From Verrucomicrobiota bacterium (GTDB lineage Bacteria > Verrucomicrobiota > Verrucomicrobiia > Opitutales > UBA2995), in contig JAQBYJ010000008.1 in assembly GCA_027622555.1 (NCBI GenBank), positions 1-64,000 of the forward strand: a stretch of 64,000 bases of DNA, written 5' to 3'. Below are positions 1 to 8,217 of the stretch, piece by piece. The notes beneath the pieces are model-generated. The model was given only the letters and a program-made list of their open reading frames with translations. It had not been told where the DNA came from and did no database searches. Made by a program: the position numbers and the translations under genes. Position 1 is the stretch's first letter. Every line of letters begins with the position of its first letter.

Positions 1-63
1 TGCACTCGGGGGGTAGACTACTTTACAGTCAATGGTAGCGCCACGGTGGAGCTACCTGAGTAG
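1..63 (+). CDS. 3' end of an unidentified gene (partial)
   Basis: Frame 1 is open from the window edge to a TAG at 61-63 and encodes about 20 residues ending in ATVELPE. The tail, with a GVDYFTVNG stretch, looks like the last strands of a beta-rich protein. No family can be assigned from so little sequence. It lies 75 bases upstream of the mannonate dehydratase-like gene on the same strand, so the two could share a transcript. A chance open frame of this length is possible. Confidence 0.35.
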   Translation, partial: CTRGVDYFTVNGSATVELPE

Positions 64-138
64 TTACGATTCATTTAGAGAGGGATTGCACTTCCGAATA
101 ACTCTGATTACATCGAATCAAAACCCTTAATACCCCAT

Positions 139-1260
139 ATGAAACGAAGAACATTCGCTAAACTATTATCAGCAGGCGCAGCAGCGGCCATCTCGGGTTC
201 ATCCGTAGCCTGTTCGAAGAAATCCGAAACCAAGGCCATAAAACCGGCTCTTATGCATGTCGGTTGCCAGAGAGGATCGGTGACAAAAAAGGAGCTGGAG
301 TTTAAAGCCCGGCATGGAGTGTTTCACATTGACGGAAATTCACCTGCGCTGATCGAAGGCGTAGGCTGGGATCTACAAGACGCCCTGAGACAAAAACAGA
401 TGGCCGCCGACTACGGTATTTCGATCGAAGCCTACCACCTGCCACTCAGCTCAGCAGGAATCGACAGGGTCACTGTCCCTAATATCATGTTGGGGAACAG
501 TCCCGAACGGGATCGGGAGATTGAAATGATTCAACAAATGATTTCGGTAACAGGTCAGGCGGGTGTTCGAGCGGTCCTTTATAACACAACTATTCTACCT
601 GTGGTTCGTACCGAACGCACACCCGGTCGCGGAGGCGTCACCTACTCGAGCTGGGACGCTTCAGTGGGAATGAAGGAAAGCAAAATCCTGACGCGGGCAG
701 GGCTGGTCGATTCCGACACGATTTTCGAACGCATTGAATACTTCCTGAGTAAAGTGCTTCCCGTGGCAGAGGAGTATCACGTGCAGCTGGGCAATCACAT
801 TGCCGATCCACCACTCCCGGTCGGGTTCAAGGGCATCACACGCTGGAACAGCCCCAACATCCTGGAAGGCATCAAGCGGTTTGCCAACTTGTCGAAAAGC
901 CCCTCGCATGGATTTAACTTATGCCTGGGATCCTGCGCGGAAGGGATGGAGAATCCTGACAAGGAAATCCATGAACTCATTCGCTACGCAGGAGATCGCA
1001 ACCAGATCTTTAACATCCACATGCGAAACATCAAGGGAGGATGGGGCAACTTCCAGGAAGTGTACCCAGATAATGGCGACATGGATTTCTTAAAAGTCAT
1101 GCGCTCATTAAGAGACGTTCAATACAAATACATGATTATGCCCGATCACGTCCCGAATCACCCGGATGATCCGGACGGCAGCCAAGGCTTTGCATTTTGC
1201 TATGGTTACCTCGGGGCGCTTATCAAGGCAGTAAACGCAGAAGCCGAAGCGAGCAGCTAG
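139..1260 (+). CDS. Tat-exported mannonate dehydratase-like protein (UxuA family)
   Basis: A 373-residue protein of the UxuA fold. UxuA converts D-mannonate to 2-keto-3-deoxygluconate in hexuronate catabolism. The C-terminal half holds family hallmarks: NHIADPPLP, the HMRNI stretch followed by FQEVYPDNGDMD, and PDHVP, which supply the metal and substrate side chains of this TIM barrel. The N-terminus is a twin-arginine signal (KRRTFAKLL), an Ala-rich hydrophobic run and SVAC, a possible lipobox, so the protein should be exported and perhaps lipid-anchored. Classical UxuA is cytosolic, so the true substrate of this periplasmic form is uncertain; a related sugar-acid dehydratase or an isomerase role is possible. 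Confidence 0.75.
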   Translation: MKRRTFAKLLSAGAAAAISGSSVACSKKSETKAIKPALMHVGCQRGSVTKKELEFKARHGVFHIDGNSPALIEGVGWDLQDALRQKQMAADYGISIEAYHLPLSSAGIDRVTVPNIMLGNSPERDREIEMIQQMISVTGQAGVRAVLYNTTILPVVRTERTPGRGGVTYSSWDASVGMKESKILTRAGLVDSDTIFERIEYFLSKVLPVAEEYHVQLGNHIADPPLPVGFKGITRWNSPNILEGIKRFANLSKSPSHGFNLCLGSCAEGMENPDKEIHELIRYAGDRNQIFNIHMRNIKGGWGNFQEVYPDNGDMDFLKVMRSLRDVQYKYMIMPDHVPNHPDDPDGSQGFAFCYGYLGALIKAVNAEAEASS

Positions 1261-1295
1261 TGTAGCCCGCCATAAAAAGCAAAACATTCGACGTC

Positions 1296-1384
1296 GGGGT
1301 CATTCCTTGGAATCTTGACGTAGCTTGCGGAGTCAACTGATGGCTTCGCGTGTCGACTTCGTCTCGAAACAAGGTTTGACCCCC
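1296..1384. repeat. dispersed repeat bounded by GGGGTCA / TGACCCC, copy A
   Basis: This 89-base element begins GGGGTCATTCCTTG and ends AAGGTTTGACCCC, so its ends are inverted copies of each other. A second copy lies at 10811-10871 with the same outer blocks and the inner block AATCTTGACG followed by AGCTTGC. Copy A carries about 28 extra bases in the middle. No coding capacity is seen. It fills most of the gap between the mannonate dehydratase-like gene and the convergent decarboxylase genes. Confidence 0.7.
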
Positions 1385-1433
1385 TCCTTGATGGTCGGCG
1401 AAATATAAGTTACAAGACGTTTGGCGACCCACA

Positions 1434-1997
1434 CTAGGAATTAAGCGCTTTTCGCAGACGGTCCGTCCGCTCAGCCAAGGTTTTGTCAAACTTGGGAACA
1501 CCTTCTTCCGCAGGTTCTACCTTAAGGACGCAAACCAATGGACCGGGCTCTTCAAACAGCTTCGGTAAGATTTCTTCGAAAGCTTCCTCGTTATCGATCG
1601 TGTATACCTTTTCCAATCCGGCTCCACGAGCCATCGCTTCAAAATCCATGATACCAACACCGGGCACTTTCTGATTCCCCGTCACCTCATAAGTGCCATT
1701 TTCAACAATGATCATGGCATAATTTTCACAAGGCCGCTGCGCCAAAGTGATAAAGGTTCCAAGACACATTACCATACTCCCATCACCATTCAGAGTGATT
1801 ACCCGTAGCTCTGGTTTTGCAATGGCGATACCAAGGGCAAAGTCCGCGGCATGACTCATGGCACTATCGACAGAAGCAAAGTCGAGATCGGTATCGGACA
1901 ATTTTTCCCACGGCTTTGCTGTTCCCATGCAGGTGATAAAAAGCTCTTTCTTCCGACGAGCCGCCAACTTTTCCAGACAAGTATATTTGTTCAGCAT
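1434..1997 (-). CDS. TPP-dependent decarboxylase, beta subunit (sulfopyruvate/phosphonopyruvate decarboxylase type)
   Basis: A 187-residue TPP-binding half-enzyme. It contains the diphosphate/Mg motif GDGS about residue 70, closed by the VEN-G-Y element, followed by a Rossmann-like tail. Length and order match ComE, the beta subunit of sulfopyruvate decarboxylase (about 188 residues), which works with ComD to decarboxylate 3-sulfopyruvate to sulfoacetaldehyde. Phosphonopyruvate decarboxylase is closely related but normally a single chain. The start codon lies two bases after the stop of the alpha gene, so translation is probably coupled. Substrate cannot be settled from sequence; a C3-sulfonate is an inference. 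Confidence 0.72.
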   Translation of the reverse strand: MLNKYTCLEKLAARRKKELFITCMGTAKPWEKLSDTDLDFASVDSAMSHAADFALGIAIAKPELRVITLNGDGSMVMCLGTFITLAQRPCENYAMIIVENGTYEVTGNQKVPGVGIMDFEAMARGAGLEKVYTIDNEEAFEEILPKLFEEPGPLVCVLKVEPAEEGVPKFDKTLAERTDRLRKALNS

Positions 1998-1999
1998 AT

Positions 2000-2494
2000 T
2001 CAGACGGTGGTTTCAGCAATTAAAATGGCGGTGGGCATCGAGGTTGATTCGGCGATCTTGAACGCACGACCAATCATCGTCACGTCTTCATCATCCAACA
2101 TAATCTTATACGGAATTCGCCAGGCATTCAAAGTAGGTTCGGTGAACTCCGCCACCGAATCCCTATTCTCAACACCTGGAGCCAAGGTCTTAAATCCACG
2201 ATATCCTATTAGCATCACCTGAGGAATCCGCATGTTCCAGGAGCACCCACGAAATGCATCCCCTGCTTCCAATAGACCGGTGTTTTGAATAAGCACCAAC
2301 GGCTTCTTTCCTCCAAGCTGAAGACCTGCGGCAATCGCAAAAGCCTCCCCTTCCCGACTTACATGGACTATCTCAATCTCATCGTCGGCTTGTATCTTTT
2401 GAAAAAGCACGCGACAAAGGTTGTCGGACAATCCAACCACGTGAGTGACACCCTGATCCTTCAATGCTCGATGAATTTTGGAAGAACTTATCAT
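2000..2494 (-). CDS. TPP-dependent decarboxylase, alpha subunit (ComD type)
   Basis: A 164-residue pyrimidine-binding half of a split TPP enzyme. The SREGEA segment supplies the conserved glutamate that activates the TPP aminopyrimidine, and LIQNTGL is typical of the ComD/phosphonopyruvate decarboxylase group. The alpha-beta order and subunit sizes match archaeal and bacterial sulfopyruvate decarboxylase. It is the first gene of a two-gene unit. No sulfolactate dehydrogenase, xsc or sulfonate transporter gene is visible next to it, so the pathway is not shown by context. Confidence 0.72.
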   Translation of the reverse strand: MISSSKIHRALKDQGVTHVVGLSDNLCRVLFQKIQADDEIEIVHVSREGEAFAIAAGLQLGGKKPLVLIQNTGLLEAGDAFRGCSWNMRIPQVMLIGYRGFKTLAPGVENRDSVAEFTEPTLNAWRIPYKIMLDDEDVTMIGRAFKIAESTSMPTAILIAETTV

Positions 2495-2629
2495 TAAATC
2501 TTAGCTATGCATAAAACAAGATACAGGTCCAGATAAGTGATCACATAAGAATCACTGAGATGAGTTGACGGTATTATTTTGCGCAATCATACATTCAACA
2601 ACAACCTGTTATAACCCTAAAGAATTACC

Positions 2630-3565
2630 ATGGCCCTTAAGAACCGTCCCCGAACTTTCGTATTTTTCATCTCGATTCTGGCTACCATCCTTCTGGGAGG
2701 TTTGACCGGCTGCGATCAAAGCCAACCACAGATAAAGGAAACTCCAACCGGCGCTCCGGATCTGACCTTTGCCGTAATGGGTGATGTGCCCTACGGACTC
2801 ACACCGGATGAAATTCGCGCAGAAGAAATCATCCTGAAACAACAAATTGCTGATTTGAACCAGAACGATTCGTTGTCCTTTGTGATGCACGTGGGAGACA
2901 TTAAAAAAGGAATTCCACCTTGTGAACCAGGCGTCTACAAAACGGTAGCCGGCATTCTACGCACGAACAAACATCCTACTTTCATCATTCCAGGAGACAA
3001 CGAATGGAACGATTGCCAGAATCCAGAGGAGGCCTGGAAACTTTGGGAGGCTAACTTCACTCGCTTCGACGAACATTGGCCAAACGAACTGGGCGTGGTT
3101 CGACAATCGAATCGGCAAGAAAATTTTTCGTTCGTTATCCAAGGAACACTATTTATCGGCATCAATATGGTAGGCGGAAAAGTGCACGATTGGAAGGAAT
3201 GGGAAAGCAGAATAGAAGACGACCGACAATGGATTGAGACCCAGTTTAAACGTCATTCACGAGATTGCAATGCTGCCGTCATATTTACCCACGCTAATCC
3301 GGGGGCAAAAGTCGGAGGAACGTTTGAACTAAAGATTCACGCCTTCGGACCTGTGATTGAGTATCTCGACAAAGAGACAGACTTTGCCAAGCCGATACTT
3401 TTGATTCACGGTGACGGTCACAAGTGGATCGAGGATCACCCGTTCCCGACGGCGGGTGATAGAATCACACGAGTTCAAGTAACCGCCGGTGGATTGGAAG
3501 CACCACTTCAAGTAGAAGTCAGAAAGGACGCTTCAAACCCTTTTCACCTCATAAGGAGTTTCTAG
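2630..3565 (+). CDS. exported calcineurin-like metallophosphoesterase, lipoprotein
   Basis: A 311-residue protein with a lipoprotein signal: a hydrophobic segment at residues 10-25 ends in the lipobox LTGC. The mature part carries the dinuclear-metal phosphoesterase blocks in order: GD in VMGDVPYG, GD in HVGDIKKG, GDN in IPGDNEWND, the His of FTHANPG and the closing HGDGH. It should hydrolyse phosphate esters in the periplasm; the substrate is unknown. It stands alone, between the divergent decarboxylase genes and a convergent broken sulfatase gene. Confidence 0.8.
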   Translation: MALKNRPRTFVFFISILATILLGGLTGCDQSQPQIKETPTGAPDLTFAVMGDVPYGLTPDEIRAEEIILKQQIADLNQNDSLSFVMHVGDIKKGIPPCEPGVYKTVAGILRTNKHPTFIIPGDNEWNDCQNPEEAWKLWEANFTRFDEHWPNELGVVRQSNRQENFSFVIQGTLFIGINMVGGKVHDWKEWESRIEDDRQWIETQFKRHSRDCNAAVIFTHANPGAKVGGTFELKIHAFGPVIEYLDKETDFAKPILLIHGDGHKWIEDHPFPTAGDRITRVQVTAGGLEAPLQVEVRKDASNPFHLIRSF

Positions 3566-3652
3566 TGAACAGAAAATAGCCGCGGAAATATCCTCTATTC
3601 AGAGTTATCCAACTATTTCAGCTTTCTACCCTTAGCTTTCAGCCTTCCCTCT

Positions 3653-4916
3653 TCAGGTTCCCTGAACCTCTATTGGATCTTCGATACTTTCCTGCCAGGA
3701 TTCCAACTCGCGGGTCATGCTTGAAACCCGGGAAGCATAATCGCGCTGCGAATACACATTCTGAGTTTCACCGGGATCTTTATTTAGATCATAAAGCTGG
3801 GATTTATCCTTGTCGCTTAAGCACAACTTGTAGCCTTCCGGGCTAACGACGGCCCGGGTATTTACGTTGACAGCTTTTTCCGCTTCCTCAGCCGTTATGA
3901 TTCCTTCTTTCATCAAAGTGTTATAGCGTCCCGAAGGATGAGCATGCCATTGGAGAAATACGGGTTCGGGTTTCGAGCTACCTTCCAAGTAACGTGTGTA
4001 GCTTTTTCCCGGCAACGGTTCAGCATGATCCGCCTTGCCAGCCAAATCCAAAACAGTCGGAGTCAGGTCGATGTGGCTTACCGGATTCGAAATCCTTCGC
4101 TTGGAGAAACCTCGATTTGGGTACCGGATGAGACAGGGCACCCTGGCAGCTTCCTCATACATGACACTTTTATAGTATAATCCATGACTGCCCATCATCT
4201 CACCATGATCGCTCGTGTAAACGACGATGGTATTTTCATCCAATCCGTTTCTTTCCAGCTCCGACAAGATTCCACCCACCGCGACATCAACCATGGTTAC
4301 CAATCCCCAATAACGGGACGTTTCCCGACGAATGTCGGCTTGGGTGATACCACGATCCAAGGAGGCGAACAATCGAAGAAAGTGATAACGGAGCGGTTCA
4401 CTGGCGTCTGGATAGTCATTCCAGTTTTTTGGTAGATTTACTTCATCTTCCGGATAATATCCGTTCAAAGGCCCGAAGTTCGGATCGTGCGGCTCCAGAA
4501 AATTTACATGGAGCATGAAGGGCTCATCTTTAATCTGAATCATCCAACAGCTTCGGCTGGGTAGCGATCGATTCGGATAACGGGATATTATTATCAATAC
4601 AGCCGGTTTGGGTGGGCCACAATCCCGTCAAAACTGAGCTGCGCGACGGCGTGCATATTGGTTGAGTTACATAGGATCTTTCAAACACCGTACTCTCACT
4701 CGCCAGGCGATTCAGATGGGGTGCATGGATCCGATGATTTCCATAGGCCGCCAAGGTATCGAAACGCTGTTGGTCCGTCCAAATAAAGAGGATGTTGGGC
4801 TTATCGGTTCGTCCACCACGCTTTGCGATTTGAGGAAAAGCCTTTTGCGTCAAAGCCAAAGCACCGAGCGAAGCGGTTGAAGTAATAAAATGTCGACGCG
4901 ATACGGACATGAACAA
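3653..4916 (-). pseudogene. sulfatase broken by an internal deletion with frame change
   Basis: The first 125 codons (from 4916) encode a Tat signal (SRRHFIT), the metal-binding TDQQRF block and the formylglycine site CTPSRSSVLTG at residue 88. This frame stops at 4530 just after a PKLLDD block. From about position 4560 another frame continues with FMLHVNFLEPHDPNFGP, the TSDHGEMMGSHG block and a normal C-terminus to 3653. The stretch that should lie between, including the usual GYxTGYIGKWHLG block, is absent. The deletion is probably near 80-100 codons and not a multiple of three. An active enzyme cannot be made without frameshifting, and even then the substrate pocket would lack a core segment. 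Confidence 0.85.
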
Positions 4917-4981
4917 CGCATACCTTTACAAACCGGTACGGAGTCTGTCAATTCACCTGGAAAGTGAACCTGATAAAGTTC

Positions 4982-5018
4982 TCACAAAAAGCTGACCCGG
5001 AGAGCCAGCTTTTTGTGA
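4982..5018 (-). terminator. hairpin terminator after araD
   Basis: A perfect 13-base stem (TCACAAAAAGCTG paired with its complement) closes an 11-base loop 27 bases beyond the araD stop. The T-run lies within the 3' arm on the minus strand. It probably ends the arabinose operon transcript; being symmetric, it could also act on the other strand. Confidence 0.6.
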
Positions 5019-5044
5019 ATGATCAGAGCGTATCTACTCCAAAA

Positions 5045-5779
5045 TTACTTCTGCCCATAGTAAGCACCTTTGCCGTGCTTGCGGAGGTAGTGCTTGTCGA
5101 GCTGGTGTTCGGACAGGGAATTGGACTCCGGATTAAGCAAGAGATTTTTGAAGGTCATCTCTGCAATAACTTCCAGGGCAAAGGCGGTTTCCACTGCTTT
5201 GGCACCTGAGGTTCCCCAGACAAACGGTGCATGGCCGTTGAGGAGCACCGCGTTGATCTGCTCGGGATTGAGGTCCTCGAAAGTTTCGACAATTAGGTTT
5301 CCCGTTTCCCACTCATAGTGACGACTGACTTCATCTGGAGTCATGCGACGCGTTACCGGAACATCACCGTAAAAATAGTCAGCATGAGTGGTACCCATAC
5401 ATGGGATACTTCTGCCCGCCTGGGCAAAGGCCGTTGCGTTTCGCGAATGCGTGTGCACGACCGCGCGAACATGAGGAAAGGCCTGGAACAGCCTGAGGTG
5501 AGTCGGCGTGTCCGAGCTGGGCCTAAGTGAACCGTAAAGCTTTGCCACTTCCAGATCTAATACAAAATGGTCATCGGGCTTGGCGTTGAAATCCATCACA
5601 CAGATATCATCGGGCGTCAGCGATTCATAAGGAACACCACTCGGCTTAATTGCCACAGCACCCTGCTCAGGATCCCCGACGCTTACATTGCCGAAGGTAA
5701 GATCTACAATGCCCAGTTTGGGAAGTTGTTTATTGGCTTCGCAGCATTCTTCACGAAGCGCTAAAAAATTATCGTTCAT
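5045..5779 (-). CDS. araD: L-ribulose-5-phosphate 4-epimerase
   Basis: A class II aldolase-fold enzyme of about 244 residues that interconverts L-ribulose 5-phosphate and D-xylulose 5-phosphate. Visible family blocks are LTFGNVS with the phosphate-binding KPSG, the Zn-binding HTH of VHTHSRNATAF and the later GTTHADYF and LLNGHAPFVWG. A longer reading frame begins 63 bases upstream, but the ATG at 5779 (MNDNFLALRE) aligns with the normal family N-terminus. It is the last gene of the minus-strand order araB-araA(remnant)-araD. With araA destroyed, its arabinose role is probably lost unless L-ribulose or L-ribulose phosphate arrives another way. Confidence 0.88.
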   Translation of the reverse strand: MNDNFLALREECCEANKQLPKLGIVDLTFGNVSVGDPEQGAVAIKPSGVPYESLTPDDICVMDFNAKPDDHFVLDLEVAKLYGSLRPSSDTPTHLRLFQAFPHVRAVVHTHSRNATAFAQAGRSIPCMGTTHADYFYGDVPVTRRMTPDEVSRHYEWETGNLIVETFEDLNPEQINAVLLNGHAPFVWGTSGAKAVETAFALEVIAEMTFKNLLLNPESNSLSEHQLDKHYLRKHGKGAYYGQK

Positions 5780-5810
5780 AAATAAAGATAGTAAAAATGA
5801 GTTTGTTGGA

Positions 5811-5917
5811 ACCACAGAAAGCGCAAAAGGCGCAAAACCCACCGAGATTTTGCCTCAGTACCCTTCCGATATTAGATCTATCCTCTTCCTTTTGTGTATC
5901 CTGTGCTTTTTGTGGTT
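5811..5917. repeat. imperfect inverted repeat between araD and araA remnant
   Basis: The block ACCACAGAAAGCGCAAAAGG near 5811 recurs in imperfect inverted form near 5889-5917 (ending GCTTTTTGTGGT). Together they flank about 50 bases without coding signs. It may be a short non-autonomous insertion or a degenerate hairpin; it lies next to the araA deletion. Confidence 0.45.
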
Positions 5918-5920
5918 ACT

Positions 5921-6180
5921 TTAATTAGTATAAAATCTGAGTAATCTATCATCAACCTGTGCGAATCCGTGAGAAGCATGGTGATAAACCTCATTGAAGC
6001 GAATCTCTTTTTTAAAGGCTCGAATCGAGGTTGAGTCATCAATAAGGAAAAACTCGATACCAGCAATCTCGGCAAGATCTTCGAGTTTGAACCCACCTTA
6101 GCCAGAGCATCCGGGCCGTAGAGGTGCTGACTTCCAGTTACGAAGCAGATATTCTGATGACTAAAGTCGAGTAAACTCAT
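5921..6180 (-). pseudogene. araA: L-arabinose isomerase remnant: N-terminus joined to C-terminus
   Basis: From 6180 the first 29 codons give an AraA N-terminus (VTGSQHLYGPDALAKV; E. coli has VIGSQHLYGPETL). Directly afterwards, two bases out of frame, the sequence reads LEDLAEIAGIEFFLIDDST and then FKKEIRFNEVYHH, which is the AraA C-terminus (E. coli ends AFKDALRWNEVYYG). This frame reaches TAA at 5921. About 400 of the roughly 500 residues expected are missing and the two ends are fused out of frame. All catalytic residues are gone. Its place between araB and araD is the normal one for araA. Confidence 0.88.
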
Positions 6181-6231
6181 GGATGCCCTAAAGTTTAAAT
6201 ATTCGCTGTTTAATAGTCTAGGTGTAATATT

Positions 6232-6285
6232 TTCGAAAATATGATTCTGTAATCATGATTTTGTTAACAATGATTTTCGAAAAGG
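6232..6285. promoter_or_regulatory. candidate operator: spaced ATGATT repeats with GTTAAC core
   Basis: Upstream of the araA remnant, ATGATT occurs three times at 14-15-base spacing. It is accompanied by ATTTTCGAAAAT and a central GTTAAC palindrome. The stretch ATGATTTTGTTAA-C/T-AATGATT recurs at 24329, ahead of the amidohydrolase gene. This is consistent with a shared regulator site in sugar-catabolic genes; the regulator is not in this window. Confidence 0.35.
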
Positions 6286-6337
6286 TCATAAAATAAAGAA
6301 ATCAATTGCTTTTTAGAAATCGATCCACACATCAAAA

Positions 6338-8017
6338 TTATCCCTTTCGGGCTGTTTCCTTTATCTCGAGCAAACGCTTCATCACACCACCAAGATCAAC
6401 GCCACTCACACCACCAAAGGCGTCATGCAATTTTTTATACTCCGCATACAACTCATTGTACACAACTTGCGACGCGGAATTCGGTTTGTAAGATACGTCC
6501 TTGAGACGGGTCATGGCCGCCTGGGCAGATTGAAAATCGTCGTATCCGCCCTTGGCAGAACCGGCGACGACCGCTGCACTCACGGCTGATCCCAAGGCAC
6601 AGGTCTGAGAAGAACCGGAGATCAACATCTCACGCCCGGTAATGTCCGCATAGATTTGCATGAGCATCGGATTCTTTTCCGCAATTCCCCCAGCGCAAAC
6701 TACGCGGTTCACGGGCACGCCATATTCATCCAGACGCTCAAGAATCGAACGGGCTCCAAAGGCAGTCGCCTCAATCAAAGCGCGATAAATCTCCGCCTGC
6801 GACGTGTGCAAGGTTTGACCGAGTAACAATCCGGAAAGTAGAGGATCGACGAGAATAGTGCGATTGCCATTATTCCAATCAAGTGCAAGCAGACCACTCT
6901 CACCTGGCTTTAAATGAGAAGCTTCTTCGGTTAGCCGTGTGTGGGTTTCGACTCCTCCCTTCAAAACGCGCTCCACGTACCAGGCAAAAATATCACCTAC
7001 CGCGGACTGCCCTGCTTCTACTCCAAAATACCCAGGAAGGATCGCTCCCTTCACAATACCGCAGATGCCAGGGACGTCCGCAATTTCCTTGTCGGCTTTT
7101 ACAACCCCACAATCACAGGTGGAAGTGCCGATGACTTTAACCAAAGTTCCTTCGTCCACACCTGCGCCGATCGCTCCGTAATGAACGTCAAATTCTCCAA
7201 TGGCGATGGGTATACCGACAGTCAAACCCAGTTTGTCAGACCACTCTTCGCAAAGGTGACCAGCTACCTCGGAAGCATCGTATGCCTTTTCATAGAGTCG
7301 GTCTTTCAAGTCGGCCAACTTCGGATCGAGCATGTTCAAGAATTCTTTGTCCGGCAGTCCTCCCCAATCATCTGCATAAAAGGCTTTATGGCCAGCCGCG
7401 CAGACACCTCGCTTTACGGCGATTGGATCAGTCACTCCGGCCAAAATCGCAGGAATCCAATCGCACAATTCCACCCAACTGTAGGCGGCATCGAACAATT
7501 CCGGATCCACGTTCAGGCAATGCCAGATCTTCGACCAAAACCACTCGGACGAGTAAGTATTACCACACTTGGCGACATATTGAGGACGATGCTCGCGAGC
7601 CAGCCCTGTAATCGTCGCCGCCTCTTTTACACTCGTGTGATCTTTCCACAACCAGCACTGAGCATTCAGGTTTCCTTTCCAGGTGTCCTGCATCGCCAGG
7701 GCTCCGTTATATTCATCCACCGGAATCGGACTCGAACCCGTGGAATCAACGCCGAGGCCAATAACCTTGTCGGAAGAAAAATCCGGATCGGCCTGTTTAG
7801 CTAATGCAATGGCTTCAACAATACTGGACTCAATGCCGACCACATAATCTCCCGGATGTTGCCGTGCGAGGTTGTGGTCAGAGGGATCCAAAAGGATACC
7901 CAGCTCACCGCTTGGATAGTTAAATACTGAAGTACCAATTTCGGCACCATCAGCACAGCGAACAACGATACTACGAACCGAGTTGGTTCCATAATCAATT
8001 CCGATAGTATAGGCCAT
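6338..8017 (-). CDS. araB: ribulokinase
   Basis: A 559-residue FGGY-family kinase that phosphorylates L-ribulose with ATP. The N-terminus has the GIDYGTNSVRS phosphate loop and LDPSDHNLARQHP, typical of AraB. The C-terminal actin-like domain carries TSTCDCGV, ALDWNNGNR and the nucleotide-binding VCAGGIAEKNPMLMQI. Length matches E. coli AraB (566). It is intact and first in the arabinose gene order. It shares a 200-base divergent intergenic region with a sulfatase gene, so the two may be co-regulated. A large open frame on the opposite strand (6941-7804) is an antisense shadow. Confidence 0.92.
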   Translation of the reverse strand: MAYTIGIDYGTNSVRSIVVRCADGAEIGTSVFNYPSGELGILLDPSDHNLARQHPGDYVVGIESSIVEAIALAKQADPDFSSDKVIGLGVDSTGSSPIPVDEYNGALAMQDTWKGNLNAQCWLWKDHTSVKEAATITGLAREHRPQYVAKCGNTYSSEWFWSKIWHCLNVDPELFDAAYSWVELCDWIPAILAGVTDPIAVKRGVCAAGHKAFYADDWGGLPDKEFLNMLDPKLADLKDRLYEKAYDASEVAGHLCEEWSDKLGLTVGIPIAIGEFDVHYGAIGAGVDEGTLVKVIGTSTCDCGVVKADKEIADVPGICGIVKGAILPGYFGVEAGQSAVGDIFAWYVERVLKGGVETHTRLTEEASHLKPGESGLLALDWNNGNRTILVDPLLSGLLLGQTLHTSQAEIYRALIEATAFGARSILERLDEYGVPVNRVVCAGGIAEKNPMLMQIYADITGREMLISGSSQTCALGSAVSAAVVAGSAKGGYDDFQSAQAAMTRLKDVSYKPNSASQVVYNELYAEYKKLHDAFGGVSGVDLGGVMKRLLEIKETARKG

Positions 8018-8217
8018 GGAGAATTTCTTGTGTTTTAAATAGGGTCAGGAAAATAAAAACCGGAGATTACTTAAGGGCAGTTGCCGATGGCAGCAAAAAA
8101 AGACGATTCCATGAAACGCGTAAAAAAATATGGTTTTAATCTTTGTAGGAAGTATTTTGAGTGATTGAATCTCTCCAGTCCGATAAACTTACATTCTGAC
8201 TCTTTCTCTATAAATTT

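Noticed and set aside
1434-2494. E1 component that could feed the lipoyl-synthase fusion
   Set aside because: Subunit sizes and motifs match sulfopyruvate/phosphonopyruvate decarboxylase, not a 2-oxoacid dehydrogenase E1, and it lies more than 55 kb away.
6070-6100. Shared octamer GAAGATCT at two deletion joints (also near 53790) as a recombination site
   Set aside because: It is absent from the third joint and may reflect similar Glu-Asp-Leu codons. It is kept only as a remark.
5878-6180. A novel 100-residue protein starting with an AraA-like N-terminus
   Set aside because: The C-terminal AraA sequence follows in another frame, showing the frame beyond codon 29 is an artefact of the deletion.
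6941-7804. 287-codon open frame on the plus strand
   Set aside because: It lies fully antisense to araB, which has clear kinase motifs, and its translation shows no family signal.
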